Positions 17,497-25,241 of a stretch of 64,000 bases of DNA are shown here, one piece after another (the stretch's first letter is position 1; each line of letters opens with the position of its first letter). Origin of the DNA: an uncultured Paracoccaceae bacterium (GTDB lineage: Bacteria; Pseudomonadota; Alphaproteobacteria; Rhodobacterales; Rhodobacteraceae); contig CANMTR010000002.1 in the NCBI GenBank assembly GCA_947500825.1, positions 1 to 64,000 on the forward strand, read 5' to 3'. The notes under the pieces were generated by a model. It did no database searches and was not told the DNA's origin. It was given only the letters and a program-made list of their open reading frames with translations. The translations under genes and the position numbers were made by a program.

Positions 17497-17839
17497 CGCC
17501 GTCGCCTTCGCTGGCGCGGCGCAGGCGGGCCAGCAGCATCTCGATGAAGGCCGGTCCGAAGACCCCTACGAGATAGGCGGCAGACCCCGCCGCCCCGCCC
17601 GCCGGGATCGCCTCGGGCGGCAGGCTGAGCCAGGCGGTGATCACGGCCATGGAGAGGCTGCCCATCCCGGCCGCGATCAGCCCACCAAGCAGGATGTGTC
17701 GGAGCGCGTCGCGCAGCCGCATCTTCGTGGTCAGCGCGTTCGTCGCGCCGCCGAGCGCGCCCCAGGCGGCGAGGATCACGGCGGTCGATGCCGCGAGCTC
17801 GCGTAGCACGGCCGCAATGAAGCTGCCGGTGTCGTTCAT
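17489..17839 (-). CDS. Holin-like membrane protein
   Basis: A 116-residue protein with three hydrophobic stretches: an N-terminal one around STAVILAAWGALGG, a central one (ILLGGLIAAGMGSLSMAVI) and AAYLVGVFGPAFIEMLLARL. The C-terminus is charged (RRASEGDGDE). This is holin architecture, and the gene opens the lysis cassette ahead of the endolysin. It overlaps the end of the DUF2460 gene by 4 bases (ATGA), so lysis genes are part of the tail transcript. Confidence 0.6.
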   Translation of the reverse strand: MNDTGSFIAAVLRELAASTAVILAAWGALGGATNALTTKMRLRDALRHILLGGLIAAGMGSLSMAVITAWLSLPPEAIPAGGAAGSAAYLVGVFGPAFIEMLLARLRRASEGDGDE

Positions 17840-18465
17840 CGCCGGATCTCCAGAAGCGGGATGGAGGTGATCGAGCCGAGGCGCTCGAGGTCGAGCGTCA
17901 CGTCGAGCGCGTCGGTGTCGAAGCGGACCGGCACGTCGAACTCGAACCCCGCGGTGATCGCGACGCCAGAGCCAAGCGCGGCGCCAAAGCTGACGATGCC
18001 GGTCGTGGTGTCGACGGACCAGCCGGAGGGCTGCTCGACGCCCGCCAGCGCGATACGCACGCTGCCCGCCACCGGCTTAGCGATGGCGCGCGTCCAGGAT
18101 TGCGCGCCGGAGGCGTAGCGCTTGACCAGCTGGAAGGCGGTCGTCGTCCCGTCGCCGGTGCCGATCGACTGATCGGTGGGCTATGGCGTGCCCGACGGCA
18201 GGCACGACTTGTGGTCGCCCCAGTCCTTGAAGCGGAAGCCATGCAGCCGGCCGTTGCGCGCCTCGAAGAAGGCGACCACCGCCGCCAGATCGTCCGCGCG
18301 GCGGATGCCGTAGGCGACATCGTAGCGGCGGCGCGAGTTCGCCCAGCTGGCGTTGCGTTCCTCGTCGCCGGAGGCGAGCTCGACGATCTGCGTGCGCCGC
18401 TCCGGGCCGCCCCGCGCGCCGCGGCTGATGTTGTCGGAAAACCGGACCTCGTGAAACGCCATCAC
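17836..18465 (-). pseudogene. DUF2460 distal tail protein with in-frame amber codon
   Basis: The frame from ATG 18465 (or 18462) encodes a DUF2460-type protein of about 209 codons. The N-terminal part is FHEVRFSDNISRGARGGPER and the C-terminal part VEQPSGWSVDTTTGIVSFG; both match the GTA gp12-like family. A TAG codon at 18181-18183 splits it after PSGTP, and the frame continues without other faults (PTDQSIGTGDGTTTAFQ). The break is a single codon, not an indel. It could be a recent nonsense mutation or a suppressed amber codon. It overlaps the tape measure gene upstream and the holin gene downstream by 4 bases each. Confidence 0.75.
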
Positions 18466-20879
18466 ATGCCCCTCCGCCCGAGCGACACGGCGCGAGCGAT
18501 GTCGGCGGCGACCTGCGTGCGCGATTGCCGAAAGCTCTCGGCGTCGCGGGCCATGATGGTGACGTTGACGCCGCCGCCCGCGCCGTAGCTCTGTACCTCC
18601 CGCCGCGACAGCACCCGCTCGCCGCGCTGCAGGATCGCGGGGACTTCGTCGTGGCGCAGCCCCGCCATGCCGCCGCCATGCATGCGGGGCGCGGCGGCGA
18701 AGGCCATGGCCGGGACCATCCTCGAGGGTCCGGCCGATCCGACCATCCCGCCCGCATGCAGGACGTTGGCGAAGATGCCGCCCGCCCCGGAGAACACGCC
18801 GGAGAGCGCGTTTGCGATCGGTCCGAGGATGAACCGCCGCGCCGCCAGCTGGGCGAGATCGGCCAGCAGCGAGGTGACGAGATCGCGGAAGTTCAGCTTG
18901 CCGGTCTTCACGAACTGGCCCACGGCATTCTCGGCCGACTGGAAGGCGCCGACGAGGCTCTGGCCGATATCGCCGCCGATCTCACGCGCCTTGCTGGCAT
19001 AGTCGGAGAGCGCCGCCGTGACCGCCTGCCACCCGGTTACCGCGGTCTCGGCGTTGGGTTCAGCGGCGGCAGCCGCCGCGCCGGCGGCAGCGCCGGCATC
19101 GGTTGCCGCCTGTCCGGCGCCGTCGAGCGTGGTCTCAAACCGCTCCGCCGCAGCGGTGGCCTCGGCCAGCGCATCGGCGCCGTCCTCATCCGTGCCGCGC
19201 ACGGCATCGCGCAGGGCCTGCCAGCTTTCCAGCGGCGCGCGGGCCCCCTCGGCCAGATCTCGCACGGCGCCGCGGTAAAGGTTCGCAGACTCGAGCGCGC
19301 GGTTCGCCGCCTCGGTCAGGCCGAGATCAGGCGCAGTGAGCGGGTTGTCCTCGAAGGCCCGGTCGAAGGCCGCCTGTGCCGCCGTCGTCGCGGCGGTCGC
19401 CGCGCCCTCGAAGCGGTTCTCGATCTCGCCGAGGTCGAGGTCGGGCGCCAGCGAGATGCGCCGCTCCGACCCGAGAGCTTCGAGGCCGGCATTGATCCCG
19501 CCGATGAATGTATTGATGCGCGAAACGACGCCATTCAGCATGGCTTCGACGCCATCGATCAAGCTGTTGGCGGCCTGGAACGCCAGATCACCGATGGCGG
19601 CGGGCAGCATTCCCCAGATCGCCTTTATCGCCTCATAGGCCCCCTCGAAGGTGTTCGCGGCTGTATTTCCAAAAGCCACGACGCTCTCGATGGCGCTCTG
19701 CATGCCGGAGGCGGTGTCGGCCTTCAGGTCGAAGAACATCGCCGTGGTCGCAGCGCCCGCCGCCGCAGCCCCCATCTTGATGCGATCCCAGACCTCGACG
19801 GCCAGGTCCTTCAAGAGCGACATTGCCTCGCCAAATCCGCCAGCTCCCGACACAAGGCGGGTGAACTGGTAGACGAGCTCGCCCGCGCCGACGATCAGCG
19901 CCCCGATGCCGGTGCGGATCAGCGCCCCGCGCAGGACGATGAGCGCGGTGGCCAAGCCCCGGACCGAGAGCGCGGCAACCGCCATCCCGGCCACCCAGCG
20001 TCCCGCGATAAAGGCCGCGAAGGTAGCGGTATAGGTGGTCAGGCGGCCGATGTTGTCGAAAAGACCACGGATCGCGATGCCGAGCGGACCAGTGCGGCTC
20101 GCGATCGCGGCCATGGCGTCGGCGACGGCTTCCAGCGCAGGCGCCGCTGCAACCGCCAGCTGGTTCGACAGGCCGCGCCAGATAAGACCGAGCCGGGAGA
20201 TGGCGTCGTTCGTCCGCTCGATCTGGTCGGCGTCCTGCTCGGAGACGACCACCCCGAAGGCGAGCACGTCCTCCGTTGCCTGGCGCAGCGTCGCGGTATC
20301 GATCCGCGACATGGCGATGGAGCCTTCCTCGCCGAACAGCTGCCCCGCGACCGCCGCGCGCTCGGCCGCCGGCACGAAGTCCTCGATGGCGGCGTTGATC
20401 GCGCCCACGCGTTCGTCGAGCGGCAGGGTCAACAGGTCGGACGCCGAGAGCCCCAGCCGCTCGAGCGCCTGCACCGCGGGACCGCTGCCGGCGGCCGCCT
20501 GGCTGAGCCGACGCGTCAGATCCTTGGTCGCCTGCTCGATGCCGGACATGGACACGCCCGCAAGCTCGCCCGCGCGCTCCAGCGTCTGGATCGAGGCCAC
20601 GGTGGTGCCGAGCGACTGCGCGAGCTTGGCCTGCGCATCGACCGTCTGCAGGCCGGACCGGATCATCGCCACGCCAGCGGCGGTCGCAGCGGCAACTGCG
20701 GCAGCCGCGGCCACACGCAACCGCCGCGAGAAGGCTGCGAGCCGGGCGTTAGCCGCTTCCATCTCCCGGCTGAGACGGCCAAAGCCGCGCGATCCGGCTT
20801 CGCCCACGCCTTCCAGCTCGGCGCGCACCTGCCGTCCGCCCACGGCCGCGAGGCGGACACTGACCCTCTTCTCAGCCAT
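18462..20879 (-). CDS. Phage tail tape measure protein
   Basis: An 805-residue Ala-rich, largely helical protein with several hydrophobic segments, for example IALSV-type stretches around 270-340. The C-terminal region contains LLADLAQLAARRFILGPI and a VLHAGGMVGSAG/HGGGMAGLRHDEVPAIL block, the conserved C-terminal signature of lambda-type tape measure proteins. Its length sets the tail length; by the usual 1.5 angstrom per residue of helix this corresponds to roughly 120 nm. It lies between the tail chaperone genes and the DUF2460 gene, as in lambda-like and GTA tails. Confidence 0.85.
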   Translation of the reverse strand: MAEKRVSVRLAAVGGRQVRAELEGVGEAGSRGFGRLSREMEAANARLAAFSRRLRVAAAAAVAAATAAGVAMIRSGLQTVDAQAKLAQSLGTTVASIQTLERAGELAGVSMSGIEQATKDLTRRLSQAAAGSGPAVQALERLGLSASDLLTLPLDERVGAINAAIEDFVPAAERAAVAGQLFGEEGSIAMSRIDTATLRQATEDVLAFGVVVSEQDADQIERTNDAISRLGLIWRGLSNQLAVAAAPALEAVADAMAAIASRTGPLGIAIRGLFDNIGRLTTYTATFAAFIAGRWVAGMAVAALSVRGLATALIVLRGALIRTGIGALIVGAGELVYQFTRLVSGAGGFGEAMSLLKDLAVEVWDRIKMGAAAAGAATTAMFFDLKADTASGMQSAIESVVAFGNTAANTFEGAYEAIKAIWGMLPAAIGDLAFQAANSLIDGVEAMLNGVVSRINTFIGGINAGLEALGSERRISLAPDLDLGEIENRFEGAATAATTAAQAAFDRAFEDNPLTAPDLGLTEAANRALESANLYRGAVRDLAEGARAPLESWQALRDAVRGTDEDGADALAEATAAAERFETTLDGAGQAATDAGAAAGAAAAAAEPNAETAVTGWQAVTAALSDYASKAREIGGDIGQSLVGAFQSAENAVGQFVKTGKLNFRDLVTSLLADLAQLAARRFILGPIANALSGVFSGAGGIFANVLHAGGMVGSAGPSRMVPAMAFAAAPRMHGGGMAGLRHDEVPAILQRGERVLSRREVQSYGAGGGVNVTIMARDAESFRQSRTQVAADIARAVSLGRRGM

Positions 20880-21192
20880 GGGAATGATCCATCTGTTCGT
20901 TGAGCTTGGTGACCATCACCGCTTCGATGACGGGCAGCAGTTCGGCCATGGCGAGCGGCGGCACGCCGAGGGCGTCACCGAGCGCGAGCGCCGCCGACAT
21001 GTCCCAGCCGATCACCGCGCCGGGGAGCACGCGCAGCTAGCTGCCGAGACGGCCGACGAGGTCCCAGACCTGCCAACCCTCCGGCGTTTCCGGGCGGTTC
21101 AGCCGCGCCGGGCAGTCCGGGCAGGTTTGCGCACAGGCTTCGCAGTATCGCTCGCCCCCGCCGAAGGACCATTCGGCGAGAGCGCGGAGGCG
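20872..21192 (-). pseudogene. T-extension of the tail assembly chaperone (DUF7697-like), -1 frame, with amber codon
   Basis: In the -1 frame relative to the upstream chaperone gene, 107 codons run from 21192 to a TGA at 20872-20874. The product has a cysteine cluster CEACAQTCPDC and then PEGWQVWDLVGRLGS, and after an in-frame TAG (21037-21039) LRVLPGAVIGWDMSAALALG to the end. The second part matches a small protein I recall before tape measure genes in related phages. No start codon is well placed, so it is probably made by frameshifting as a G-T fusion. The amber codon would cut it after 51 codons unless suppressed. Confidence 0.55.
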
Positions 21193-21536
21193 TTTTTTTC
21201 CTGTTCCAGCAGCAGCCCCTTCGAGACATAGGTCAGCTGAAAAGCCTCGAAGATCGGCCAGACGTCGAGCAGCGCATCGATGGCCTCGGCGCTCGGGTCG
21301 ATGGGGTTGCCGTCGGCGTCGCCGATGCCCTTCCAGGCGAGCACCGCCCGCCGCGCCAGCGCCTTGGCGAAGGCGACCGCGCGCTCCTCGTCGGCGGCCT
21401 CCTCCGGAACTGCCTCGACGGCCGGATCGCTGCGTGTCGCGACCATCAGCGCGGTGGTCAGCGGGCGTAGCTGCACCCGCACACCGGAAGCGAGATCGTG
21501 CCAGCGTGGGGCGTTGGTCAGGTCAAGCGTCAGCAT
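21099..21536 (-). CDS. Tail assembly chaperone (G-like; GTA family protein)
   Basis: A 145-residue protein starting MLTLDLTNAPRWHDLASGV and containing RRAVLAWKGIGDADG and a conserved FEAFQLTYVSKGLLLEQEK. This is the tail chaperone family found between tail tube and tape measure genes in GTA-like phages. The start at 21536 overlaps the stop of the tail tube gene (TGATG); a longer frame upstream is unlikely. Near the C-terminus the slippery heptamer A AAA AAC allows a -1 shift into a conserved downstream frame, as in the lambda G/GT pair. Confidence 0.75.
   Translation of the reverse strand: MLTLDLTNAPRWHDLASGVRVQLRPLTTALMVATRSDPAVEAVPEEAADEERAVAFAKALARRAVLAWKGIGDADGNPIDPSAEAIDALLDVWPIFEAFQLTYVSKGLLLEQEKNASALSPNGPSAGASDTAKPVRKPARTARRG
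21192..21198 (-). promoter_or_regulatory. Programmed -1 ribosomal frameshift site (A AAA AAC)
   Basis: In the chaperone frame the codons are GAA AAA AAC, giving the classic slippery heptamer A AAA AAC. A -1 slip makes the next codon CGC and enters the 107-codon T-extension. An AGGA directly upstream could act as an internal Shine-Dalgarno stimulator. The location, late in the gene before the tape measure gene, is where long-tailed phages place this signal. Confidence 0.6.
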
Positions 21537-22477
21537 CAATACGTCTCCACATCGTTCACGAGGGTGGCGGTGCACATCCGGCCAACGACGCTGTCGCGGG
21601 CGGCCTGCCAGTCGAAGGTCGCTTGGACGCCCTGCGGCCCGGAGATCTCGATCCGGGGGCGCGGCAGGTAGACGGCGTGCACGGTGAAGGTGAAGCTCTC
21701 GCCGGAGGGCAGGACGTAGGTGAATTCCATCTCGCAGGCCTCGCCGTTGATCGCCTGCGTCACCAGCGTCTGGTCGGCGAAGCGCACCTCGATCCGGCCG
21801 GTCAGCGCGGCGATGGACGGGTCCGCGCCGTCGATGCGCCCGTCCGAGCGGATCGTCTCAATCCGGTCGAGATTGTTGGCGTAGGTGATCTCGGCCGAGA
21901 CCACGTTGCCGAGAGCCGTGCCGTTGCGCGCAATCGCCCCGTTGAAATGGCCGAAGCGCTTGAGCTCCAGCGCGGCGGGCGTTCCGGCGCTGGTGGTCGT
22001 GCCCACACTCTCGCCCTGCGCAACCAGCCGGGCGGTTGCGGTCAGCAGTCCCGAGCGCTGCATCTGCCAGGTCAGCTGGTCGAGCACGCAGCCCGAATAC
22101 ATCGCGTAGCGCGGCACCTCCGGCATGCCGGTCTCGATCGACATCGAGGGCAGCGTCCAGGACCCGGACTGGAACTCGTGGGTGTAGGGCGCTTCCGCAC
22201 CGGTGGTTGTCGGCGCCCCGAACGCCGCCTTCAGCCAGAAGCCGAAGGCCTCGGCGTCGAGCGGCACGACGACATCGCCATCGGCCGTGACCGCATCCTT
22301 GATCGGCGCCAGCGGATCGCGGCCGTAGCCGAGAAGCTCGGAGTTCAGCAGCGGCTGCTCGGCCCCGAGCGACGTGCTGGCGAAGGGCATGCGGGTGAAG
22401 CCGCTCGCGGGCGGCGTTCCATAGGTCGTCTCGAACGCAAGCGCCATCAGCGCCCGCGCCCCCTGGGATCGTGCCAT
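21536..22477 (-). CDS. Major tail tube protein
   Basis: A 313-residue beta-rich protein with ETTYGTPPASGFTRMPF near the N-terminus and FAVEMEFTYVLPSGE-like strands further on; the exact stretch CEMEFTYVLPSGESFTF is visible near the C-terminus. It matches the phage tail tube family and is about the usual size for the two-domain version. It lies between the tail terminator gene and the tail chaperone gene. It polymerises around the tape measure protein to form the non-contractile tail. Confidence 0.75.
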   Translation of the reverse strand: MARSQGARALMALAFETTYGTPPASGFTRMPFASTSLGAEQPLLNSELLGYGRDPLAPIKDAVTADGDVVVPLDAEAFGFWLKAAFGAPTTTGAEAPYTHEFQSGSWTLPSMSIETGMPEVPRYAMYSGCVLDQLTWQMQRSGLLTATARLVAQGESVGTTTSAGTPAALELKRFGHFNGAIARNGTALGNVVSAEITYANNLDRIETIRSDGRIDGADPSIAALTGRIEVRFADQTLVTQAINGEACEMEFTYVLPSGESFTFTVHAVYLPRPRIEISGPQGVQATFDWQAARDSVVGRMCTATLVNDVETY

Positions 22478-22501
22478 GGTGTTCTCCTCGAATTGTCGGG
22501 A

Positions 22502-22921
22502 TCAGGCCAGCGGGTCGGCCGTGGAATAGTGCAGCACCACCGGGATCACGGCGGCCTTCAGGCTCGCCGCGCCCTCGACCGGCAGATCGATCGGGCGCGG
22601 GGCTTCGGCCTCGACCCAGTCGCAGAGCCCGCCCAGCGTCCGGTCGGCGGCGAGCGCCGTGCCGATCCCGGCGGCCAGCGTGTCGAAGGTGGCGTCACGG
22701 TTCGTGCCCTGCACGACCGCCTCGATCTCGGCCCGATGCTGATAGTGGTAGGCCAGCGGCGACAGCGTCACCTCGGGCTCGCCTGGCTCGCCGTCGCGCA
22801 GGATCAGCAGGCCATCGGCCGGCACGCGCTCGGGCAGCACCTCGCCGCGGAGCGCGGTGGCGGGCAGCGCCGAAAGCCGGGCGTGCAGCGCGGTGAGGAT
22901 GGTTTCACGGGGCGTGGGCAT
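22502..22921 (-). CDS. Tail terminator-like protein (often misnamed acyl-CoA transferase)
   Basis: A 139-residue protein starting MPTPRETILTALHARLSALP with HRAEIEAVVQGT in the middle. Similar phage proteins at this place between the gp10-like and tail tube genes carry a stray acyl-CoA transferase label. The fold and size suit a tail terminator (lambda gpU-like) that caps the tail tube. Upstream of it the late operon is interrupted by the plus-strand toxin-antitoxin cassette. Confidence 0.65.
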   Translation of the reverse strand: MPTPRETILTALHARLSALPATALRGEVLPERVPADGLLILRDGEPGEPEVTLSPLAYHYQHRAEIEAVVQGTNRDATFDTLAAGIGTALAADRTLGGLCDWVEAEAPRPIDLPVEGAASLKAAVIPVVLHYSTADPLA

Positions 22922-22965
22922 GGTGTTATCGTCCGGATCGACAGCTGTCCGGGAGGAGCACCGGC

Positions 22966-23082
22966 ATGCCGATCATGATGGGTGTCATGATCATCCGCCT
23001 CACCGTGGTGAGGACGATCCCGATGATGATCATTGACATGTACGGCGTTATACCGTACATGAATTGCTCTGAAGGAGCCTGA
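22966..23082 (+). CDS. Candidate 38-residue leader peptide upstream of the toxin-antitoxin pair
   Basis: An ATG at 22966 follows GGAGGAGC at good spacing and opens a 38-codon frame. The product is Met/Ile-rich and hydrophobic (MPIMMGVMIIRLTVVRTIP at the start, MNCSEGA at the end). The TGA is 2 bases before the ATG of the antitoxin, so the two could be coupled. The frame contains three perfect inverted repeats at DNA level, so the open frame could be a by-product of operator sequence. No family recognised. Confidence 0.3.
   Translation: MPIMMGVMIIRLTVVRTIPMMIIDMYGVIPYMNCSEGA
23033..23061 (+). promoter_or_regulatory. Toxin-antitoxin promoter with palindromic operator
   Basis: TTGACA (23033-23038) is followed 17 bases later by TACATG (23056-23061). 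The promoter is overlapped by a perfect 9-bp inverted repeat, CATGTACGG (23037-23045) and CCGTACATG (23053-23061), around CGTTATA. Two more perfect repeats lie upstream: GATCATGA/TCATGATC (22971-22992) and CCTCACC/GGTGAGG (22998-23013). The arrangement fits autorepression by the antitoxin-toxin complex. Confidence 0.55.
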
Positions 23083-23084
23083 CC

Positions 23085-23393
23085 ATGTTCGCCATCGAGA
23101 CTGTGAGCCCGACCCCGGGCAAGATGGAAGCGCGCAAGGAATTGCGCATGCACCGCGCGGATGAAGAGCGCATCAAGGCCGCTGCTGCTGCAACCGGCCT
23201 GCAAGAAGCCGACTTCATTCGTCAGGCGGCCCTTCTGCGTGCGCAGGAGGTCGAGCAACGTGTGTCCCTTTCTGTCTTGCCCGCCCAGGCATTCGATGCA
23301 TTCAAGGCAGCCGTCGAGGCGCCCGGTCAGGTCGTGCCCGGGTTGGCTCGTGCCGCGGAAGCGTCGAAGGGCCTCCTGAAGGATGCCGGCTGA
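23085..23393 (+). CDS. DUF1778 antitoxin (TacA-like)
   Basis: A 102-residue protein. KMEARKELRMHRADEERIKAAAAATGLQEADFIRQAAL is the ribbon-helix-helix DNA-binding core of DUF1778 antitoxins (key features: the basic strand KELRMHRADEERI and the following two helices). The C-terminal third would wrap the toxin. GAAGGAG lies 6-7 bases before the ATG. It overlaps the GNAT toxin gene by 11 bases. The pair lies on the plus strand inside the minus-strand late operon, a typical cargo position. Confidence 0.85.
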   Translation: MFAIETVSPTPGKMEARKELRMHRADEERIKAAAAATGLQEADFIRQAALLRAQEVEQRVSLSVLPAQAFDAFKAAVEAPGQVVPGLARAAEASKGLLKDAG

Positions 23394-23928
23394 GACCGCG
23401 GCGGACGCGCCCGCTCTGACGATCGCGAAATTCGACAAGGCGCTGCATGACCGCAGCGCCTTCTCTTGTGGCTTTGGCCCTATCGACAACTTCCTGAAGT
23501 CGTCGCTCTCGGACCAGATCAAGACCGGAATGGTCGCTGCGTGGATTGCCACAGCCGGTGACGATCCTGCCGTGCTGGGCTTTTACACTCTGGGCGCAAT
23601 GGCCGTCCGAGCGGATCTTGGCCCCGGGAAATGGCAACGCGCCGGTGTGCCCGACATCCCTGTCATCTACATCCGCGCGGTTGCCGTGCGCGATGACATG
23701 CAGGGCAAAGGGCTTGGAACCGCCCTCGTCGTGGACGCCATGCGGCGCTGCCTCGGGATCGCCGATCAGATGGGAGCTGCGGCCATCGTCCTAGACGTGC
23801 TCAAGGACGATCACTTCGACCGTCGCTGGAAATTCTACGAAGAGCTCGGCTTCCGGCCGCTCGGCGACCCCGAGAACCCGCAGCGCGTCTTCATCCCGAT
23901 GGCGAACGTGCGCGCGACGCTGGGCTGA
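23383..23928 (+). CDS. GNAT-family toxin (TacT-like acetyltransferase)
   Basis: A 181-residue N-acetyltransferase with the acetyl-CoA loop VRDDMQGKGLGTALVVDAM and the C-terminal FYEELGFRPL strand-helix. TacT-type toxins acetylate the amino group of aminoacyl-tRNAs and stop translation. The neighbouring DUF1778 gene with an 11-base overlap makes the toxin role more likely than a metabolic acetyltransferase. It ends 12 bases before the convergent gp10-like gene's stop. Confidence 0.85.
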   Translation: MPAETAADAPALTIAKFDKALHDRSAFSCGFGPIDNFLKSSLSDQIKTGMVAAWIATAGDDPAVLGFYTLGAMAVRADLGPGKWQRAGVPDIPVIYIRAVAVRDDMQGKGLGTALVVDAMRRCLGIADQMGAAAIVLDVLKDDHFDRRWKFYEELGFRPLGDPENPQRVFIPMANVRATLG

Positions 23929-23942
23929 AAAGCCGCTTCACA

Positions 23943-24575
23943 TCAAATCCACCCCTCCATCCAGTTCGCGACGATCAACCCTGGCACGCTGTCGTGGGCC
24001 CGCGCGGCATCCCGGTCGAGGTCGAGCCGCTTCGGCAGCTTGACCTGCGGGACGAGCAGGAAGATCGGCGCGGTGACCTGGTTGCGGCCGGTCTTCGAGC
24101 GCGACGCCACTGCCTGGCCGCGTTTGTTGATCCGGGCGCGATCGGCGACCAGCAGGCTCGGCCCGCGGCGGCGGTAGACGAAGCGCAGACGCAGGCCGCG
24201 GCGACGCTCCCATTCGCCGGGGGTAAGCTTGGCGCCGCGCAGGCCCCGCCCGGCAGCCTCGGTCGGGATCACGAGCCAGAAGCCTTCCTTCGAGCGGATG
24301 AGCGGGCCGGTGTCATGGGCGTCGACGATGACCGGTGCCTTCGACCAGACCAGCGCCGCCGCGTTCAGGCTCTCGCCGGCCTTGGGATAGGTCTGGCTCC
24401 GGATCGAGTTCGCCAGCCGTCGCCCGAGCCCCGCTTGCGCGATCTGCCCGCGCCAGGCGGTCTTGAGGCCGGTCCCGGCCTCGCGCATGGCTGCGGTGAC
24501 AGCCTTCTCGCCGGCTTTCACCTCCGCGGCCATGGCGGCGACGAGGTCGGGCGTGATGTCGAGCTTCAGTTTCAC
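23943..24575 (-). CDS. HK97 gp10-like head-tail / minor tail protein
   Basis: A 210-residue basic protein starting MKLKLDITPDLVAAMAAEVK with a GTGLKTAWRGQIAQAGLG stretch, fitting the gp10-like connector family, although longer than the usual 130-150 residues. The extra C-terminal part contains RRRGPSLLVADRARINKRG. It overlaps the head-tail joining gene upstream by 4 bases. In assembly it would sit between the head-tail stopper and the tail terminator. Confidence 0.55.
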   Translation of the reverse strand: MKLKLDITPDLVAAMAAEVKAGEKAVTAAMREAGTGLKTAWRGQIAQAGLGRRLANSIRSQTYPKAGESLNAAALVWSKAPVIVDAHDTGPLIRSKEGFWLVIPTEAAGRGLRGAKLTPGEWERRRGLRLRFVYRRRGPSLLVADRARINKRGQAVASRSKTGRNQVTAPIFLLVPQVKLPKRLDLDRDAARAHDSVPGLIVANWMEGWI

Positions 24576-24883
24576 GCAGGCCTCAGGTCCACGGTCCAGA
24601 CGAGCCGTTCGCGATCACGGGCGGGCTCGCCCTGGATGAGGAAGGCCTCGCCGTCGATCTCGATGCGATCGCCCGGGCACGGACTCGCCACCTCGGCGAC
24701 GCGCAGATCCAACCGGGTGGTTTCCGACCAGATGCGCGCCTCGCCGAAGCCGATGACGTCATCCGGCCTGCGCAGGATCGCGCGGACCAGTGCGGGCGCG
24801 CCGCCCTCGGCGGTGTAGACGACGTCGCGCGCGAGATGCGCGTCCGCGAAGAGCGCGTCGAGGGCGGCGGCGAAAGCGGTCAT
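24572..24883 (-). CDS. Head-tail joining protein (gpFII-like)
   Basis: A 103-residue protein (TAFAAALDALFADAHLARDV near the start, GDRIEIDGEAFLIQGEP near the end). The pattern of a short helix followed by a beta barrel and the gene position between decoration protein and gp10-like gene fit the lambda FII-type head-tail joining family. It overlaps the next gene by 4 bases and shares one base with the decoration gene. Confidence 0.6.
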   Translation of the reverse strand: MTAFAAALDALFADAHLARDVVYTAEGGAPALVRAILRRPDDVIGFGEARIWSETTRLDLRVAEVASPCPGDRIEIDGEAFLIQGEPARDRERLVWTVDLRPA

Positions 24884-25218
24884 CAGAAGCTGCCGTTCAG
24901 GCGCACCCGGCCGATGGTGTCGCCCGCGCCGCCTGCGACGGCCTCGACGGCGACGCCGATCAACGTGTTGTCGGTTGCGACCGTGGTGCAGCGCTTGTTG
25001 GTGTCATCCCAGTAGACCTTGGCGCCGGCAGTCCAGGCCTGCGAGCCGATCTTGGTGAGGTCGAAGACGCCGGTGAGCGCAGCCTCAACGGTGGCACCGT
25101 TGGCGGCATCGCCGGCGGCCACGCCGAAGATCGAGCCGACGAGCAGGCCGTCACCGGAGGTCACGGCGTAGGGTGCGGTCAGGGTCAGGGTGGTGCCGGG
25201 TTGGACGTAGTTCTTCAT
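24883..25218 (-). CDS. DUF2190 head decoration protein
   Basis: A 111-residue protein starting MKNYVQPGTTLTLTAPYAV with the conserved GDGLLVGSIFGVA and KVYWDDTNKRCTTV. These are hallmarks of DUF2190 proteins, small beta-tulip capsid decoration proteins that stabilise the packaged head. It follows the capsid gene after an 84-base gap that contains a strong hairpin. The ribosome site AAGAGGACC lies 7-12 bases before the ATG. Confidence 0.8.
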   Translation of the reverse strand: MKNYVQPGTTLTLTAPYAVTSGDGLLVGSIFGVAAGDAANGATVEAALTGVFDLTKIGSQAWTAGAKVYWDDTNKRCTTVATDNTLIGVAVEAVAGGAGDTIGRVRLNGSF

Positions 25219-25241
25219 CGCGGGGTCCTCTTGGAAACGAC

